Positions 33,293 to 44,404 of a stretch of DNA of 64,000 nucleotides are shown one piece after another. Made by a program: the position numbers and the translations under genes. Below the pieces are notes generated by a model. The model searched no databases, had not been told where the DNA came from, and saw only the letters and a list, made by a program, of their open reading frames with translations. Source of the DNA: Auriscalpium vulgare (Eukaryota; Basidiomycota; Agaricomycetes; Russulales; Auriscalpiaceae); assembly GCA_019915015.1 (NCBI GenBank), contig JAHBBC010000002.1, positions 868,001-932,000 of the forward strand. The letters run 5' to 3'. The number at the start of each line of letters is the position of its first letter. Position 1 is the first letter of the stretch.

Positions 33293-35720
33293 ATGGCCGA
33301 TGACATGCGCCCACCGTCCTGGAAAGCCTTCGCATCCTCCCGCCTCTCCTCGTTCAAGGGCTACGTCAAGGAGCGCGACCTCAAGCGCGCACTGCCTGTT
33401 CGGCGTGAGCTGCGTCCCGGCGAGATTGGGTACTCAGACGGCGCGGCCAAGAAGCAGAGCTGGACACAGTGGGCGGGTCAAAAGCTTGCAAAGAAGGCGG
33501 GCGATGACGTTGGCGGGAGCCTGGAGAAGGTCAATCTCTTTCCTGGCTGGGCGTCCAAGCAGTATCACAACGAGGCACCGCGGGCGGACGGAGATCGGGA
33601 AGGTGCGTGCGGTGTTGCGTGCCGCGGCCACCCTCCCAGCTTATATGGCCCTCTAGGCGAACCCTACGATGTTGAGGTCTTCGTGTCGGGCTATGCAGTC
33701 AAGACTCGCGCGCCGGGCGCGTTGTCGCGCTCACAACGAACCTTCCTCAGGCTCGCCAAAAGTATGCGGCTTGTATGTTGGCCTATCTATCAGCATTGAC
33801 CCTCTGTCCAGGCTTTGCATCTCTTCCCAAACTACCTGACCCCAACGACCCCAACGACAACTCGTTTGAACCGCCTCTTCCAATGTCCAAATCAACGGAA
33901 GACCTGCTCGCCACAATGGAACTCCCGCCCCGCCCTGATGAAATCACCGAGGAGACCGAGATACGCGCTCTCCTACACTCACATAACAACTCTTCCACTA
34001 CGCTCGTCAAAACCTCAGCCGAGTCGGAGCCCTCACACTCGCCGTCGCCTCCGCTCCATCTCAGTATCGGCGCTCTAGGCACCGGCTTACATTCTGAGCT
34101 TCAACGACTACACATGAATCTCGAGTCGCGTCTGAATCCGTTCTGGGCAGCTGCCTTACCCGCTCGCCAGGTCCGCATCTTCCTCCATCCTATACCTGGC
34201 GAAGACGAAGACTCGCGCCCGTCCTCGTCTCGCAGCGAGCGCGCCATCGTCGACGCCGCGATTGACGCGAAAGTGGTGACGACCACGCCAGAGGGAGCCT
34301 TCGAGGCGCGCTTCCGCATCCCATGGGAGGCCTTATGCACACATCCCAAAGGCGTGCACGTAGCCTTCGGCCGCGCCGATGTGGAACAACAGTTCCTTGT
34401 CCGCGTGGAGCTGTTGCCGCTGCCTCAGCCTGCAGCCAGTCGACCGGTGACGCCCTCGACGCCCACCGGATTTGGCTCGCCTACTGTGTACACGCCCGCG
34501 CCGCCGTCGCCGACCGCGGTGTTAGAGGACTACTTGCCGCTGACGCACTGCACGGTCCGTGTGATATCCGACATCGATGATACAGTCAAGAATTCTGGCG
34601 TAATCACGGGTGCACGATCGGTATTTCATAATGTGTTCGTCAAGGACTTGAAGGACAGCGTCATCCCTGGAATGGGAGAATGGTACGGAGACATGTGGAG
34701 GCAAGGCGTTCGATTTCATTACGTCGTCAGTACCCTTTTACTTCTCCATCTACCGTCGCTGACGGCGGGCTCCAGTCAAATGGACCTTTCGAGCTTCTGC
34801 CTGTGATCAATGAGTTCTTCCAGTTGGCACATCTCCCGCCAGGTGAGCGATCGAGGCTGTACGTCCGCATAGTGGTGTCCCTGACGCGAGATCCCGTAGG
34901 TTCCATTCGCCTGCGGTCATATGGCACCCGCTCCCTCTTCAACGGCCTCCTCTCCGCCGCCGCCACACGCAAACGCGCCGGCGTCGTCGACGTCCTCACC
35001 TCGTTCCCGACCTCCAGATTCATCCTCATCGGCGACTCGGGCGAGCAGGACCTCGAGCTCTACGCCGCGCTCGCGCGCGAATTTTACCCGCGCGTGCTCT
35101 GCGTCTTCATCCGCGACGTGAACACGTACGACGACGGCGGCGCGGGGCTACAGGACCCGACCGGCGCGTGGGCCACCTCGGGCGCGCCCGGCCAGGAGTA
35201 CGTCGCGGCGTACATGGCCACGCGGCGCAAGGGCAGCGGCGCGCTGAGCATCATCACCCCTGGCGCGCGCCGCAGCGGGCGCTGGTCCCCACGCACAGGT
35301 TCTGCGCCCGCGTCACCCACGGTCCCCGGCTCTGCGACAACACCATCGGCGCGCGCGTCGCGCTCGTTCACGGGCGACTACTTCAGCTCGCGGCCCGCAG
35401 AGACGCCGGCGCTCATGGACACGCTCACGGCGGAGCCCGCGACGTACGGCCCGCCGTCGCCCACGCCGTCCCTGTCGGACTCGGGATCGTCGTCGGGCTC
35501 GAGCAAGGCGAGCCAGGCGTCGCTGTCCGAGAGCGAGAAGCGGCGCGTCGGCCTACAGCTGCGCGTGTGGAAGGCGCGCCAGGAGATGCCGCCGCGCGTG
35601 GTGCTGCGCGTGTTCCGCGAGCCGGAGGAGTGCGTCGAGGCGGGCGAGGCGCTGCAGGAGGCGCGCCAACCTATGCCCCAGAGCGGCGCACAGGACGCGG
35701 TGCTCGTTGATCTGAGCTAG
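33293..35720 (+). CDS. App1-type phosphatidate phosphatase (actin patch protein family)
   Basis: At least five exons are read. The start MADDMRPPSWKAFASSRLSS leads to the App1 N-terminal region (SLEKVNLFPGWASKQY, then EPYDVEVFVSGYAVKTR). A middle linker is Ser/Pro-rich. The catalytic domain holds the HAD-like motif VISDIDDTVKNSGV (DxDxT), then FHYVSNGPFELLPVINEFF across an intron, and FILIGDSGEQDLELYAALAREF with the distal acidic GDSGEQD. In yeast, App1 dephosphorylates phosphatidate to diacylglycerol at actin patches during endocytosis. The C-terminus is a low-complexity Ser/Pro tail. Every catalytic motif is present. The DIDDT motif and the FHYVSN segment make the assignment firm. Confidence 0.92.
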
Positions 35721-36318
35721 AGTTTGTTTGCTTTGTACGACAAATTGTTTTCACTGCACTAAGTTATCGACGTTCGCACTATTACTTTGCGTGTGTACTA
35801 GACGCAGTACTGTACCAGTAGTGTTGGCCACTATTACTCTTAACTTTGGATTCATGACACAGCCACATCGACATGCAAGCGGAATAAAATACCCTTAATC
35901 GATATGTAGCTGTCGCGTGGACGAGCCCCCGGAGCAGGCAAAATCGTCTAACTACTTACGATTTTGCGAGGCTTGAATCCACTGGCACCAAGACTGGACT
36001 AGCTTGACTCCTTCCTCAGAGCCACCACGCCTTGTCCTACGACCTTATCGGCAACAAATGCCCTCCCGAGTCGACTTCTTCTATTCTCCAGTGTCGTGTT
36101 CGCACTCCTGGCGCACCATGCTTGCGCATATTCGGACCGGCGAGTGGTTCTGTGCCCATCTTAAATCCGGCTCTCGACGGTCAACTCCTTGCTACACGCA
36201 TACAATGTCAATGGGCACAACCACTGAAGCAATTGGAACTGCTCCGAAAGACATATAATTGCATGCCTACCATAAGCAACAGCAATACTAAGCACAGGCC
36301 GTGCCAGTGAGAGTGCCG
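35721..36318. other. 3' flanks of two convergent genes, 0.6 kb
   Basis: It lies between the App1-like gene and the pterin-dehydratase-like gene. An open frame at 36032-36310 has no recognisable product. No RNA gene was seen. Confidence 0.4.
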
Positions 36319-37187
36319 CTATACATCGTTCTGGCGTATCGATCAATCAGGAGCCTTCGCACGGAAACCCAACCGAAATTGCGACTCACATCTGACCGGG
36401 ACCGCTGATCCCCAGCCTTTGGCCGCCGCCGCTTGCCCCACTTCGAACGCGCTGAAGAGTTCACATCAGTCGCCCCGCTCAGAGATATCTCCTTGATCGT
36501 CTGAGGGCGCTGCGACTTGGGCAGCAAACGCTGATTATACGACAAGCTCGCGCGCATCAGGAGTCCCGCGTAGATCTTCTCCGCGCTGTACGCGAGCTGC
36601 ACGTCGCGCGCCGTGACGCCGCGCAGCCGGCCCCTGGCACAGTCGCTTTCATGCGAAACCGCCTCGTGCGAAGTCGTTATAAAGGTGACGTTCATCCAAG
36701 TGACGGCGAGCTCGGGGTGGTGCTGCCGCTGCAACGTCAGCAACCGCAGAACACCCGACACGATGGTACGCACCCTGAAGGCCACGATCTTCTTGCCCAG
36801 CATCGTCAAAAACTCGAACTGCATCACATCCGTCGGGAACGCAAAGTCTTTGTACAGCGTCACGCACGGACGGCCGCCTGGGCGCAGGAGCCCGGCCCTG
36901 TTGCGCATGCCCCACTCACGCGCGTACAGCGGCTGCACGTATTCTGCGAGCTCCGCGTCTCCTATGAGCGCGTAGCTGTCCTTCCCTGTTTGAGGCGGGG
37001 GCGTAGGCAGCGGTCTTAGAGGGCGCTTGGCCGGCGGATGCACGACGTCGAGGACGGGGGCGCCGGGCGGGGCCGCGAGCGGGTCGGTGTAGAGGAAAGG
37101 TGGAGGCGGCATGGGCTCGCGCGCGTCGTAGACGATGCGTGTCTCCTGGATAATTTTGCGCATGCTATCCGATACAGTGCTGGACAT
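36319..37187 (-). CDS. Pterin-4a-carbinolamine dehydratase-fold protein with extended N-terminus
   Basis: The C-terminal half has the PCD/DCoH signature: HHPELAVTWMNVTFITTSHEA followed by GVTARDVQLAYSAEKIY. The His-His pair and the third His are 17 residues apart, as in the known enzymes, so the catalytic His set is kept. About 12 extra residues (VSHESDCARGRLR) lie between the third His and the GVTARD helix. The N-terminal half is Pro-rich (PLRPLPTPPPQ) and unlike bacterial PCD. Near the end a GTGAGT...CAG intron of about 55 nt is likely, giving stop at 36319; without splicing the frame ends at 36288. Possible roles are recycling of pterin cofactor or a mitochondrial partner function. It is divergent from the TMEM170-like gene. 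Confidence 0.72.
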
Positions 37188-37576
37188 TTCAGGAGGGGTA
37201 TCTGCTGAGAGCTTTTGTCCTGAGTCTAAGTCTTAGAGTCTCGTTGCGGCGTACCGTCTGCCCAGGCGGTTTCCGTCTGCGTTGCGCTATCGTTTGGAAG
37301 TCCATCTTCGTGTTTCCGTCGTATTGTGTGTCGGTTTGATGACTTGAGTCGCGAGGTGAAGGGGAAGCGGGGGAAGCGGCTTGCCAGCGGCGCACGGCGG
37401 AGGGGACATGTTGCGGCGAGAAGGGTGCGATGCATGTGAGACGTGAAACGGTGGGAGTACAGTACTGGTTAGATCTGGAGTGCTCAAGTCGCGTCACGGC
37501 AGCGGTGAACGGACGCCACGTGATCTAGAAGCGGCCACTGTCACGGTCCGGCGTCGCTCTTTGCCACCCACGCTGC
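37188..37576. other. Divergent promoter, 0.39 kb
   Basis: It lies between the starts of the PCD-like and TMEM170-like genes. No further gene was seen. Confidence 0.45.
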
Positions 37577-38342
37577 ATGTCGGTGCACGTACCTACGCCC
37601 GAGTGGCCCTCGCTCTACGACCCGCTCATCGAGTTCCACAACTGGCAGCACCGCGAGCCCATCCAGCCCAAGGGCCACTACATCTACAAGGCCAACGGTG
37701 TGTGCGCCTCTCTTCCATTGCATGCGTGGCTGACCCCGCACCAGATGTCTTCCGGTACACATTCTACTGGACGCTCATCTTCCACGCGCCGTTCTTCCTC
37801 TTCAGCGGCGCGCTCGCGTTCTTCAACATCGTCTACCCCGCGCACCGCCCCGCCCTGACGCACGCAAAGGCGCCCTCGACGCCCTCGCCGCCGATCCCGC
37901 TCACGCCGCTCTCTGCCGCGCGCTCGCCGGACCTCCTCCTCGCGCACTCCCCGCGCCCAGACGCGGACGCGGACGCGCAACGGCCGACCGCGCCGCCGCG
38001 CAACGTGCACCGCTCGCGGCTGACGCTCGCGTTGCTCACGCTGACCGTGTTCCTCGTCGCGGCGGTCGGCACCGCGCTCATCGAGTCCGTCGTCGTCGGC
38101 TACCTCCTCGTTGCCGTCTTCCGTGCGGGGCACTTCAACATCTCCACGTGCGTGGGACCGTCTTTGCTTCCCGCGGTGCGTGGCTGATGGTGCGGTGTGT
38201 GTGCAGGCTCGTGCCCCCGATATGGGCCCTCATCATCACGACGGCGGAGGTGCTCGGGTGCGTGGGTTCGGCTTGTGTGCGTGCTGGTGTGTGAGGCTGA
38301 TGTGCATACAGGGTGTTCCCGACGGTTATTGATCGGATATGA
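37577..38342 (+). CDS. TMEM170-like integral membrane protein
   Basis: Four exons can be joined: the first ends KGHYIYKAN, then DVFRYTFYWTLIFHAPFFLF, then TLVPPIWALIITTAEVLG, and finally VFPTVIDRI with stop at 38342. Three or four membrane segments are visible: FYWTLIFHAPFFLFSGALAF, LTLALLTLTVFLVAAVGTA, SVVVGYLLVAVF and IWALIITTAEVLG. A cytosolic-looking Pro/Ala-rich loop with Ser-Pro sites lies between the first and second. The pattern and the FRYTFYWTLIFH opening fit the TMEM170 family, whose animal members shape ER and nuclear envelope membranes. Function in fungi is not established. All introns are GT-AG and frame-consistent. Confidence 0.7.
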
Positions 38343-39640
38343 GGGGATTTCTGATGCTGCCATCGTATTCGCCATCTCTGCAATCTACTTGCTTGTTTGA
38401 CTGAACACATGCGTGCTCCGTGCTGCTGCAGGACTCGGACCACAAACCCCTGAACGTCGAGGTGGCTCCTCAATTGGAGTAGTATTTGCCTCAAGTGCTT
38501 CCTGCTGTCGAGCGCCAGTTGTGCGTGTACGTTTCCACGGTCCGAGCGACTACCCTGGCGCACCTCTATTGGGCAGCAGCGCGCCAGTAGGCTGACTTTG
38601 ATGGTGGCATCCCCATCTTGCCTGGGCGCCGAGCTCTAGAACAGCTCGTTCAGCCAACCGGAGTCTGTGCTCGCGACAAATGATATCGATGAACAACGAG
38701 ACAACAACGGGCGCGCACGTCGGCTGCTGCCGTGTTGTATGTTGTGCCCGGCTTCCCACATCGGAACAGACGACCGTCGCCTGCCGCTGTGCCGGGTCGC
38801 GTATCCCAAAGCTGGGAACGCCGTCAGTGAGCGGGAAACGTCAAAGAGTTCGGTTGTATGAACTACGCGGGCGCGGTTCGATGATCGGTCGCGCTGCACT
38901 GGCGGGCGCGAAGTTTCAGTGTCAACTCAACCCGATGGCAACAGTGACGAACAGGAACTCCAGCTTGACGTGTTGGTGGAGCACCGCGAATGGCGCATCA
39001 AGAGCTGCAGAAAAAACGCATAATATTTCGGGGGCACGGTCGGGTGACGCGCGGGATGTCGGTCTGACGTCAGCAAAGTCACGACTCTATGACGAACATA
39101 AAGCCAGCTGACTCTGGATCAGGAGACGCGGACACTTCGAGCGTGCTGCGTGCGCCGGACAACACTTGCTTGCTGTGGCGTGATGGACGTCCATGCTGGA
39201 GGGAGGTGGCGACAAATAACTGGATACGTCGACGTCGGTACTGCTCTGCGGCTGCGTGGCGGCGGGGAAATGGGGAAATGAAATGTTGCCCGATCTCGCG
39301 TGGAGCGCTGCGGATCGAGCGGAGGTCCGTTCTGGAGCGCGGCTCGCCAAGTCGCCATTGTTAGGAGTCGCCCAGAAAATAGTGCAAAAATCGACAGGTA
39401 ATATTGTGAGCGTATGTTGGACGACGCCGAGGGAGACGGCGAGCGGGTCGAGTCGGAGGAGCGGGGAGAGGCGCAGGAGGAGGTCGGAGGGCCGACGAAC
39501 CGACAAAGCCGAGAGGGCGATACCCGGGCGACGTTCCCACGCCCTTAGTTTCTCTCCATATTTCCTCCTTTTCCCCGGTCACTCTTCCAGTGTCCCCTTC
39601 CTCCTCGCACGCCCCCGCCCGCCCCCGCCGCCAACTCACA
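38343..39640. other. Intergenic, 1.3 kb
   Basis: It holds the 3' flank of the membrane protein gene and the promoter of the Ser/Pro-rich gene. Small frames on both strands have no recognisable product. No tRNA or repeat was seen. Confidence 0.45.
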
Positions 39641-41745
39641 ATGAAGGGCTGCCTCAAACACGCCATCGTCACCCCGCCCCCGACGCGCAGTCCGTCCCCG
39701 CCCCGCCTCGCTGCCGACGCATCCCACTCCTGCGCGACGCCCGACCCCCAGCACCACTCGGTCCACTTCCCCACCGCAGACGACAGCCACGACGACCACG
39801 ATCACGACCATGACCACGAGCACGACCAGGAATGCGCCCGCCGCAAGTCCGTCTCGTTCTGCTCCCTGACCAAGAACCAGGTCTTCTACGCGGACGAGTG
39901 GGATCGCTCGCCGATGGAGGTCACGCCGCGCCTCAGCTACCAGTGAGTCGACTTCTCCCAACGTTACTCCGCTCGCCTGCGTCGCTCTCCCGCTCGCCTA
40001 GCGCGCGCGGGTGAACTTCTCGGCCTCTGCGCTCGTGCAGGCGCTGGCAGGCGGCCGTGCGTCTCAGCTAGGCGCCCCTGCCAGCCCCGTATCGCTGCTA
40101 ACGCGCCGATACTACCGCTTCTGCGCCCGAGACCGACATCACGAGTCTCCTCTTCTCCGGACCTTGCGCCGTTTCCACATAAAGCGCATACATGCATTTT
40201 CGAATTTGCGACTGACGATATCATCACCGCAGAGACATGCTTGAGCTGAAAGAGATACAACGTTCCCTCCCCCGCGCCTCGCAGCCGATGACCGACCCCG
40301 ACTTGCCGACGACGGGCCTGCACGGCGCACCGCGCCCGATGTACCTGCGCACTGTCCCCATCGCCCTTCTCCCGCTGATCAGCGAGGGGTCCCCGTCGAT
40401 CCAGCCACCGCCGCCCCCATCGCGTTTCGCATTGACGGCTTCGCCCTCAGAACCGTCGTCCCGAACCTCCTCGCCCCTCCCGCTGCAATTCAGCATGCCC
40501 GCATCAGCACACACCGACACTCCGCACGTGAATCTCCCAGCGTCCATATCCCGGCGCTCGCACACCTCCACCGCATCCACTGTCAACCCCGGATCCATGA
40601 GCACCACCACGACCACCACAACCACCACAACCACCTCCATCACCATCTCCCACCCGCCGTCTCCACCCTCGACGCCCCCACCCCCACCCCGTCTTCCGTA
40701 CAACTTCCCCCCTCCGCCGCCTCCGCAATCGACCTTCCGGTCCCCAATCATGCCTGCGCGGCCGCCGAGCGAGGCGGGTGGCCAGGCTTGGCACGGTTGG
40801 GCACCTCAGCGGCGCCCGGCGGCAGCGGTTGCGCAGCGGGTCCGGCCCAAGTTCCAATTCCTGCCATTGCTGGACTCGCCGGTGACGCCTACAGAAGCGC
40901 CAGAAGCGGAGCGCCAGACAACGCCGACGGCGGAGTCGCCCAGCCAGAGTGGCAGCGCGGACACACAAGTCGCTATACAAGATAGCCAGGAGGCTGCCAC
41001 GGAACCAGAAAAGACTGTCACGGAACCCCCAGAGCCTCCTGCAATGTCCAGCGACCCCAGTGCATCGTTTCCGCAACCGGAAGCCAGCGCGCCCCCGCCC
41101 GCTCCTGAGCCTGTCGCCCTCGCGACGTCAGCAGCGTCATCCTACTCCTACTTCAACATCCCGCCTGAACATTCCGCGCCACCCACACCGCAGCTAACGG
41201 ACGGGAAAGATTCGCCGACGCAACTTGCACCGAGCCTTGCATCGCCGTCGCCGTCGCTGCCCATGAGCGCGCTCGCGGCCCGCATGGCGCACGTCCGTCT
41301 CGCCGCGCTCCCGTCGCCCGCGCTCCCGCCGCCGTCGCCGCTGTCCCTGTACCCGCCATCGCCCGACCCATCCGCGGCGTCGACGGCCACGCTTGTATCC
41401 TCGACCATCACGACGACCACAGTTACCGACGGGGAGAGCATCACGTCGACGGCGAGGGACGCGTTCGTGCTGCGCCGCGCGGGCCCCGTGCTGCGCCGCA
41501 GCGCGAGCGTCAGCACGGGGTACGGTACGGAGGGCGAGGAGAGTGAGGCGGAGTCGTCCGTCGTGCACACGGAGGCGGAGTCGGACGGCGAGGGCTTCAG
41601 CGTCGCCGCGCGCGCACAGAGTGCGCCCAAGGCAAGCGCGGGAGGGGACGCGGTGAAGCGGCAGGAGGAGGAAGAAGAAGAGGGCGAGATGACGCTCGTC
41701 GTGCTCGAGAGCGGGGAACTCGGCTTCGTGCGCGTGCGACGGTAG
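39641..41745 (+). CDS. Ser/Pro-rich protein with a PP1-docking (RVxF-like) motif
   Basis: Exon 1 (39641-39942) begins MKGCLKHAIVTPPPTRSPSP, has an Asp/His run (DDHDHDHDHEHDQ) and then RRKSVSFCSLTKNQVFYADEW. KSVSF fits the [RK]-x-[VI]-x-F motif that docks on protein phosphatase 1. Exon 2 (40233-41745) is about 500 residues, almost all Pro, Ser, Thr and Ala, with a Thr run (TTTTTTTTTTTS) encoded by ACC/ACA triplets, and ends LESGELGFVRVRR. The 290-nt intron between them is far longer than others here, so a missed exon is possible. No enzyme domain is visible. A regulatory subunit or adaptor of PP1 is a hypothesis from the motif only. Confidence 0.72.
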
Positions 41746-42319
41746 TCCAAGTCCATTTTTGTTTCATTTTCTGATTTCGCCCCTCCGCCAAAGCGCGATT
41801 AGACGTCGTGTCCGCATCAATCCCTCCACTCGCACTCACACTTACACTTACACTACATCGCACTACTCTACTTTTCCTGGGATATTGTTCCGCCGCCGAC
41901 GCCGCCGCCGTATATTCTATGATATACTATTCTATGTCTTTGATCGCTGTAGTCCGTTTGGCGCCCCCTTCATGCGCTCTGTGCGCCTTGCATGGTTTTG
42001 CGTGTCTGCCTGGTGGTTGGTTGTTGCTTACATTTGGTTGCGGGAAATATTGTCCCATGCTGCTGATGTGCTGAAAGTACCGTACATACGCACGCAATAT
42101 AGAATTTCGTATTCTGAGTTCAAGATGACGATACTAATAGGATGGCATGAGGCGTGGCAAGCATGTGTCATATTGACTTGACCCTAAGTCATCCGCCAGT
42201 TCTGAATAACTCCTACTGGCTACCTAATGCCGCGCCGTATAGCTACACTATCAGATTCTAGATGATACAGCGTTGCGGACTACCAGGCGCTGGACCTGCC
42301 TCTAAAAATAGTCTCTTCC
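41746..42319. other. 3' flanks of two convergent genes, 0.57 kb
   Basis: It lies between the Ser/Pro-rich gene and HGH1. It is AT-richer with a CCG-repeat patch near 41890. No gene was seen. Confidence 0.45.
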
Positions 42320-43976
42320 TTACACCTCCTCAATCTTGTCATCCTCGTCGCTCTCGTCCGCCGCACCGTGCACCTCCTCGATCTGCCCATCCACACCCGT
42401 CTCGTTGCCCTCGTCGCGCTTCAGCATGTTCACCAGACGCTCCACAAGCTCCGCGATCTGTCTGCGAGTCAGCTCCCCACGCGATTAAGAACGGGTGGCC
42501 GGCGAACCTGGTCGACGGCCTCGGCCGCGTGCAGCGCGCGCACGACCTCGTACACGCCATTCGCGCGGAGGTGCTCGCGCCCCCAGCGCGTCGTACACAG
42601 CAGGAGCAGCGTCTCTACGTGCGTGCGGCGCAGTACCGAGTCCGGCTCCCGCGTCTTTGTGGGCGGGAGGAACTGCAGCGCGGGCGGGAGTAGCTCTTGC
42701 TCCTACGCGACCAGGCCCGTCAGGGTGGTGCACAGATGTGGAACGAAAGGGCAGCGTACGTCGAGGTCGTATTCCTCCGGGCCGGCAAGCGGGAGGAGGA
42801 TGTACGGCAGGGCATCGATGCCCGGCGCAGACTCTGTGGAGGGCAGAACGGTCGCGGTTTCAGTATCAGGTGTGAGTACCGCTTGGTGACCCTGGGTGTA
42901 AAATGCACAGTTTCTGCGAGTTGTATGTCGATAGGCTTTACTGCAGGTAGAAAATTGCACAGCCTACTTGATGAGAGATGCTACGCCTCCCCGACGGATG
43001 GTGTCCGCGTGCTCTGTGAAGCCGACGAGCTTCGCGAGCGGGTACTCCAGCGTACTCGACGCGTCGAGGACGTCGGCATGCTGCGGCGTCAAAAAGTACA
43101 TCCGCCCTGCCGGTGACTACACGAGATTCAGATTGACTATCGCGACTGGGATTCCTCAAGTAAACGCACCGTAGACAGGTTCGCGAACACGCTGCCAAGG
43201 AAGTGCAGCTGGCTCTTCCGCGTGCGTTTGTCCAGCGGCGTGCTCGGGTCTACGCTGGCGCCCTGCACGAATGCGTCGACGAGCAGCGGGAGCGCGCGCA
43301 CGGCCTTCTCGTCGCCGGACGGGTACGGCACGGGCGCCGCGCAGCTGCCAGAGCGCGACTGGGTCGGATAGGCCTGTGCACCGGCGATGGGGATGACGGG
43401 GATGGTGAGGGTGAGGAGCACCGCGCAGGTTGAGGGGCTCGCAGTGAGGTTGGAGAGCAGCATGGCGGCGAGGTCGGCGAGGGTGGCTTGTGGATTCTGT
43501 GCGGGTTGTAGGAGCCGTAGACCCTGACGAGCTGGAGAAGGGACGCACCGCGATATACGAGACCAGGAAAGACAGGAAGGACGGCTCTGAGAGCGCGCCG
43601 AAAAGCGTCGCCGAGTCGGACAGATTCACGAGAGCGCGGAAAGCATCGTGTGCAATGGCCTGCCTAAGAGTTCGCGGGGTCGTAATCGGGGAGCTGGAGA
43701 CGCGCGCACTAGGTTATCCCGCACGAGCAGCTTCAAATCGCGCACAACCAGGCTGTCCTTAGGCTTCTGAAGCCCTCCCTGAGACTGCGAGCCTTCGAAG
43801 AAGATGGACCGATGCGGAGAGTCCTTCGGCGTGAGCGGCAGCAGATGCTCTAGTGCGAGGCCACGCGCCTGGGGATTTTTGTCGTGCAGAAAAGGGAGGA
43901 GCTGACCGGGAAAGACGTCGGTCAAGGCGACACTGCATGCGAAGAGACTGCGAACCTCCCTGAGCTGGTCCTGCAT
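42320..43976 (-). CDS. HGH1: HGH1 homolog (eEF2-folding factor, armadillo-like)
   Basis: Start MQDQLREVRSLFACSVAL at 43976 is followed by armadillo-like helices (LPFLHDKNPQARGLALEHLL). Later exons carry NPQATLADLAAMLLSNLTASP, RKSQLHFLGSVFANLSTVRLLEE, YFLTPQHADVLDASSTLEYPL and the family hallmarks ALPYILLPLAGPEEYDLD, LPPALQFLPPTKTREPD and HVETLLLLCTTRWGREHLRANGVY. The end is acidic (ADESDEDDKIEEV). About six exons are read. In yeast, Hgh1 cooperates with TRiC/CCT and Cns1 in folding translation elongation factor 2. It lies head-to-tail behind POL1, with 0.43 kb between them. Confidence 0.93.
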
Positions 43977-44404
43977 CGTTTGCAAAGTAGACGCTACGAC
44001 TGGTGAGGGAGACGGCTGCGCGGATCTTCGCGCTTGCAGCACACAAAAGAAGCACGAAGAATATAAAGATGAAGAATATAAAGACAAACGCAGAGCGGTC
44101 GACCCGAAGGTGAGAGCGCGAATGGGGAGATCAGAAAAGAAAGCGAATTTTCATGCAATACTCCGACTCGTGGCCAAGTCTGAGTATGACAAATACAGAG
44201 TTATCAGGTGGCGGCGTCAATGCGTGGACTACTTCAGTGCGCGGAAGAAGTTTACTTCTCGATTTCATCACCCTCACCCTCACCCTCGTAGCTTCGATGG
44301 CGTTCTCAGTAAACCTACATCATGATATATTGCGGCTGATGGTGTACATACAGTGTGAGCGACAAATGACGAACGACAAACATGTGCAGATCGGGACAAC
44401 TTGG
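43977..44404. other. Intergenic, 0.43 kb
   Basis: It holds the 3' end of POL1 and the promoter of HGH1, both on the minus strand. A short CCCTCA repeat lies near 44270. No gene was seen. Confidence 0.45.

Noticed and set aside
36032..36310. 92-codon frame downstream of the App1-like gene
   Set aside because: No recognisable domain, and it overlaps the 3' end of the PCD-like gene on the other strand.
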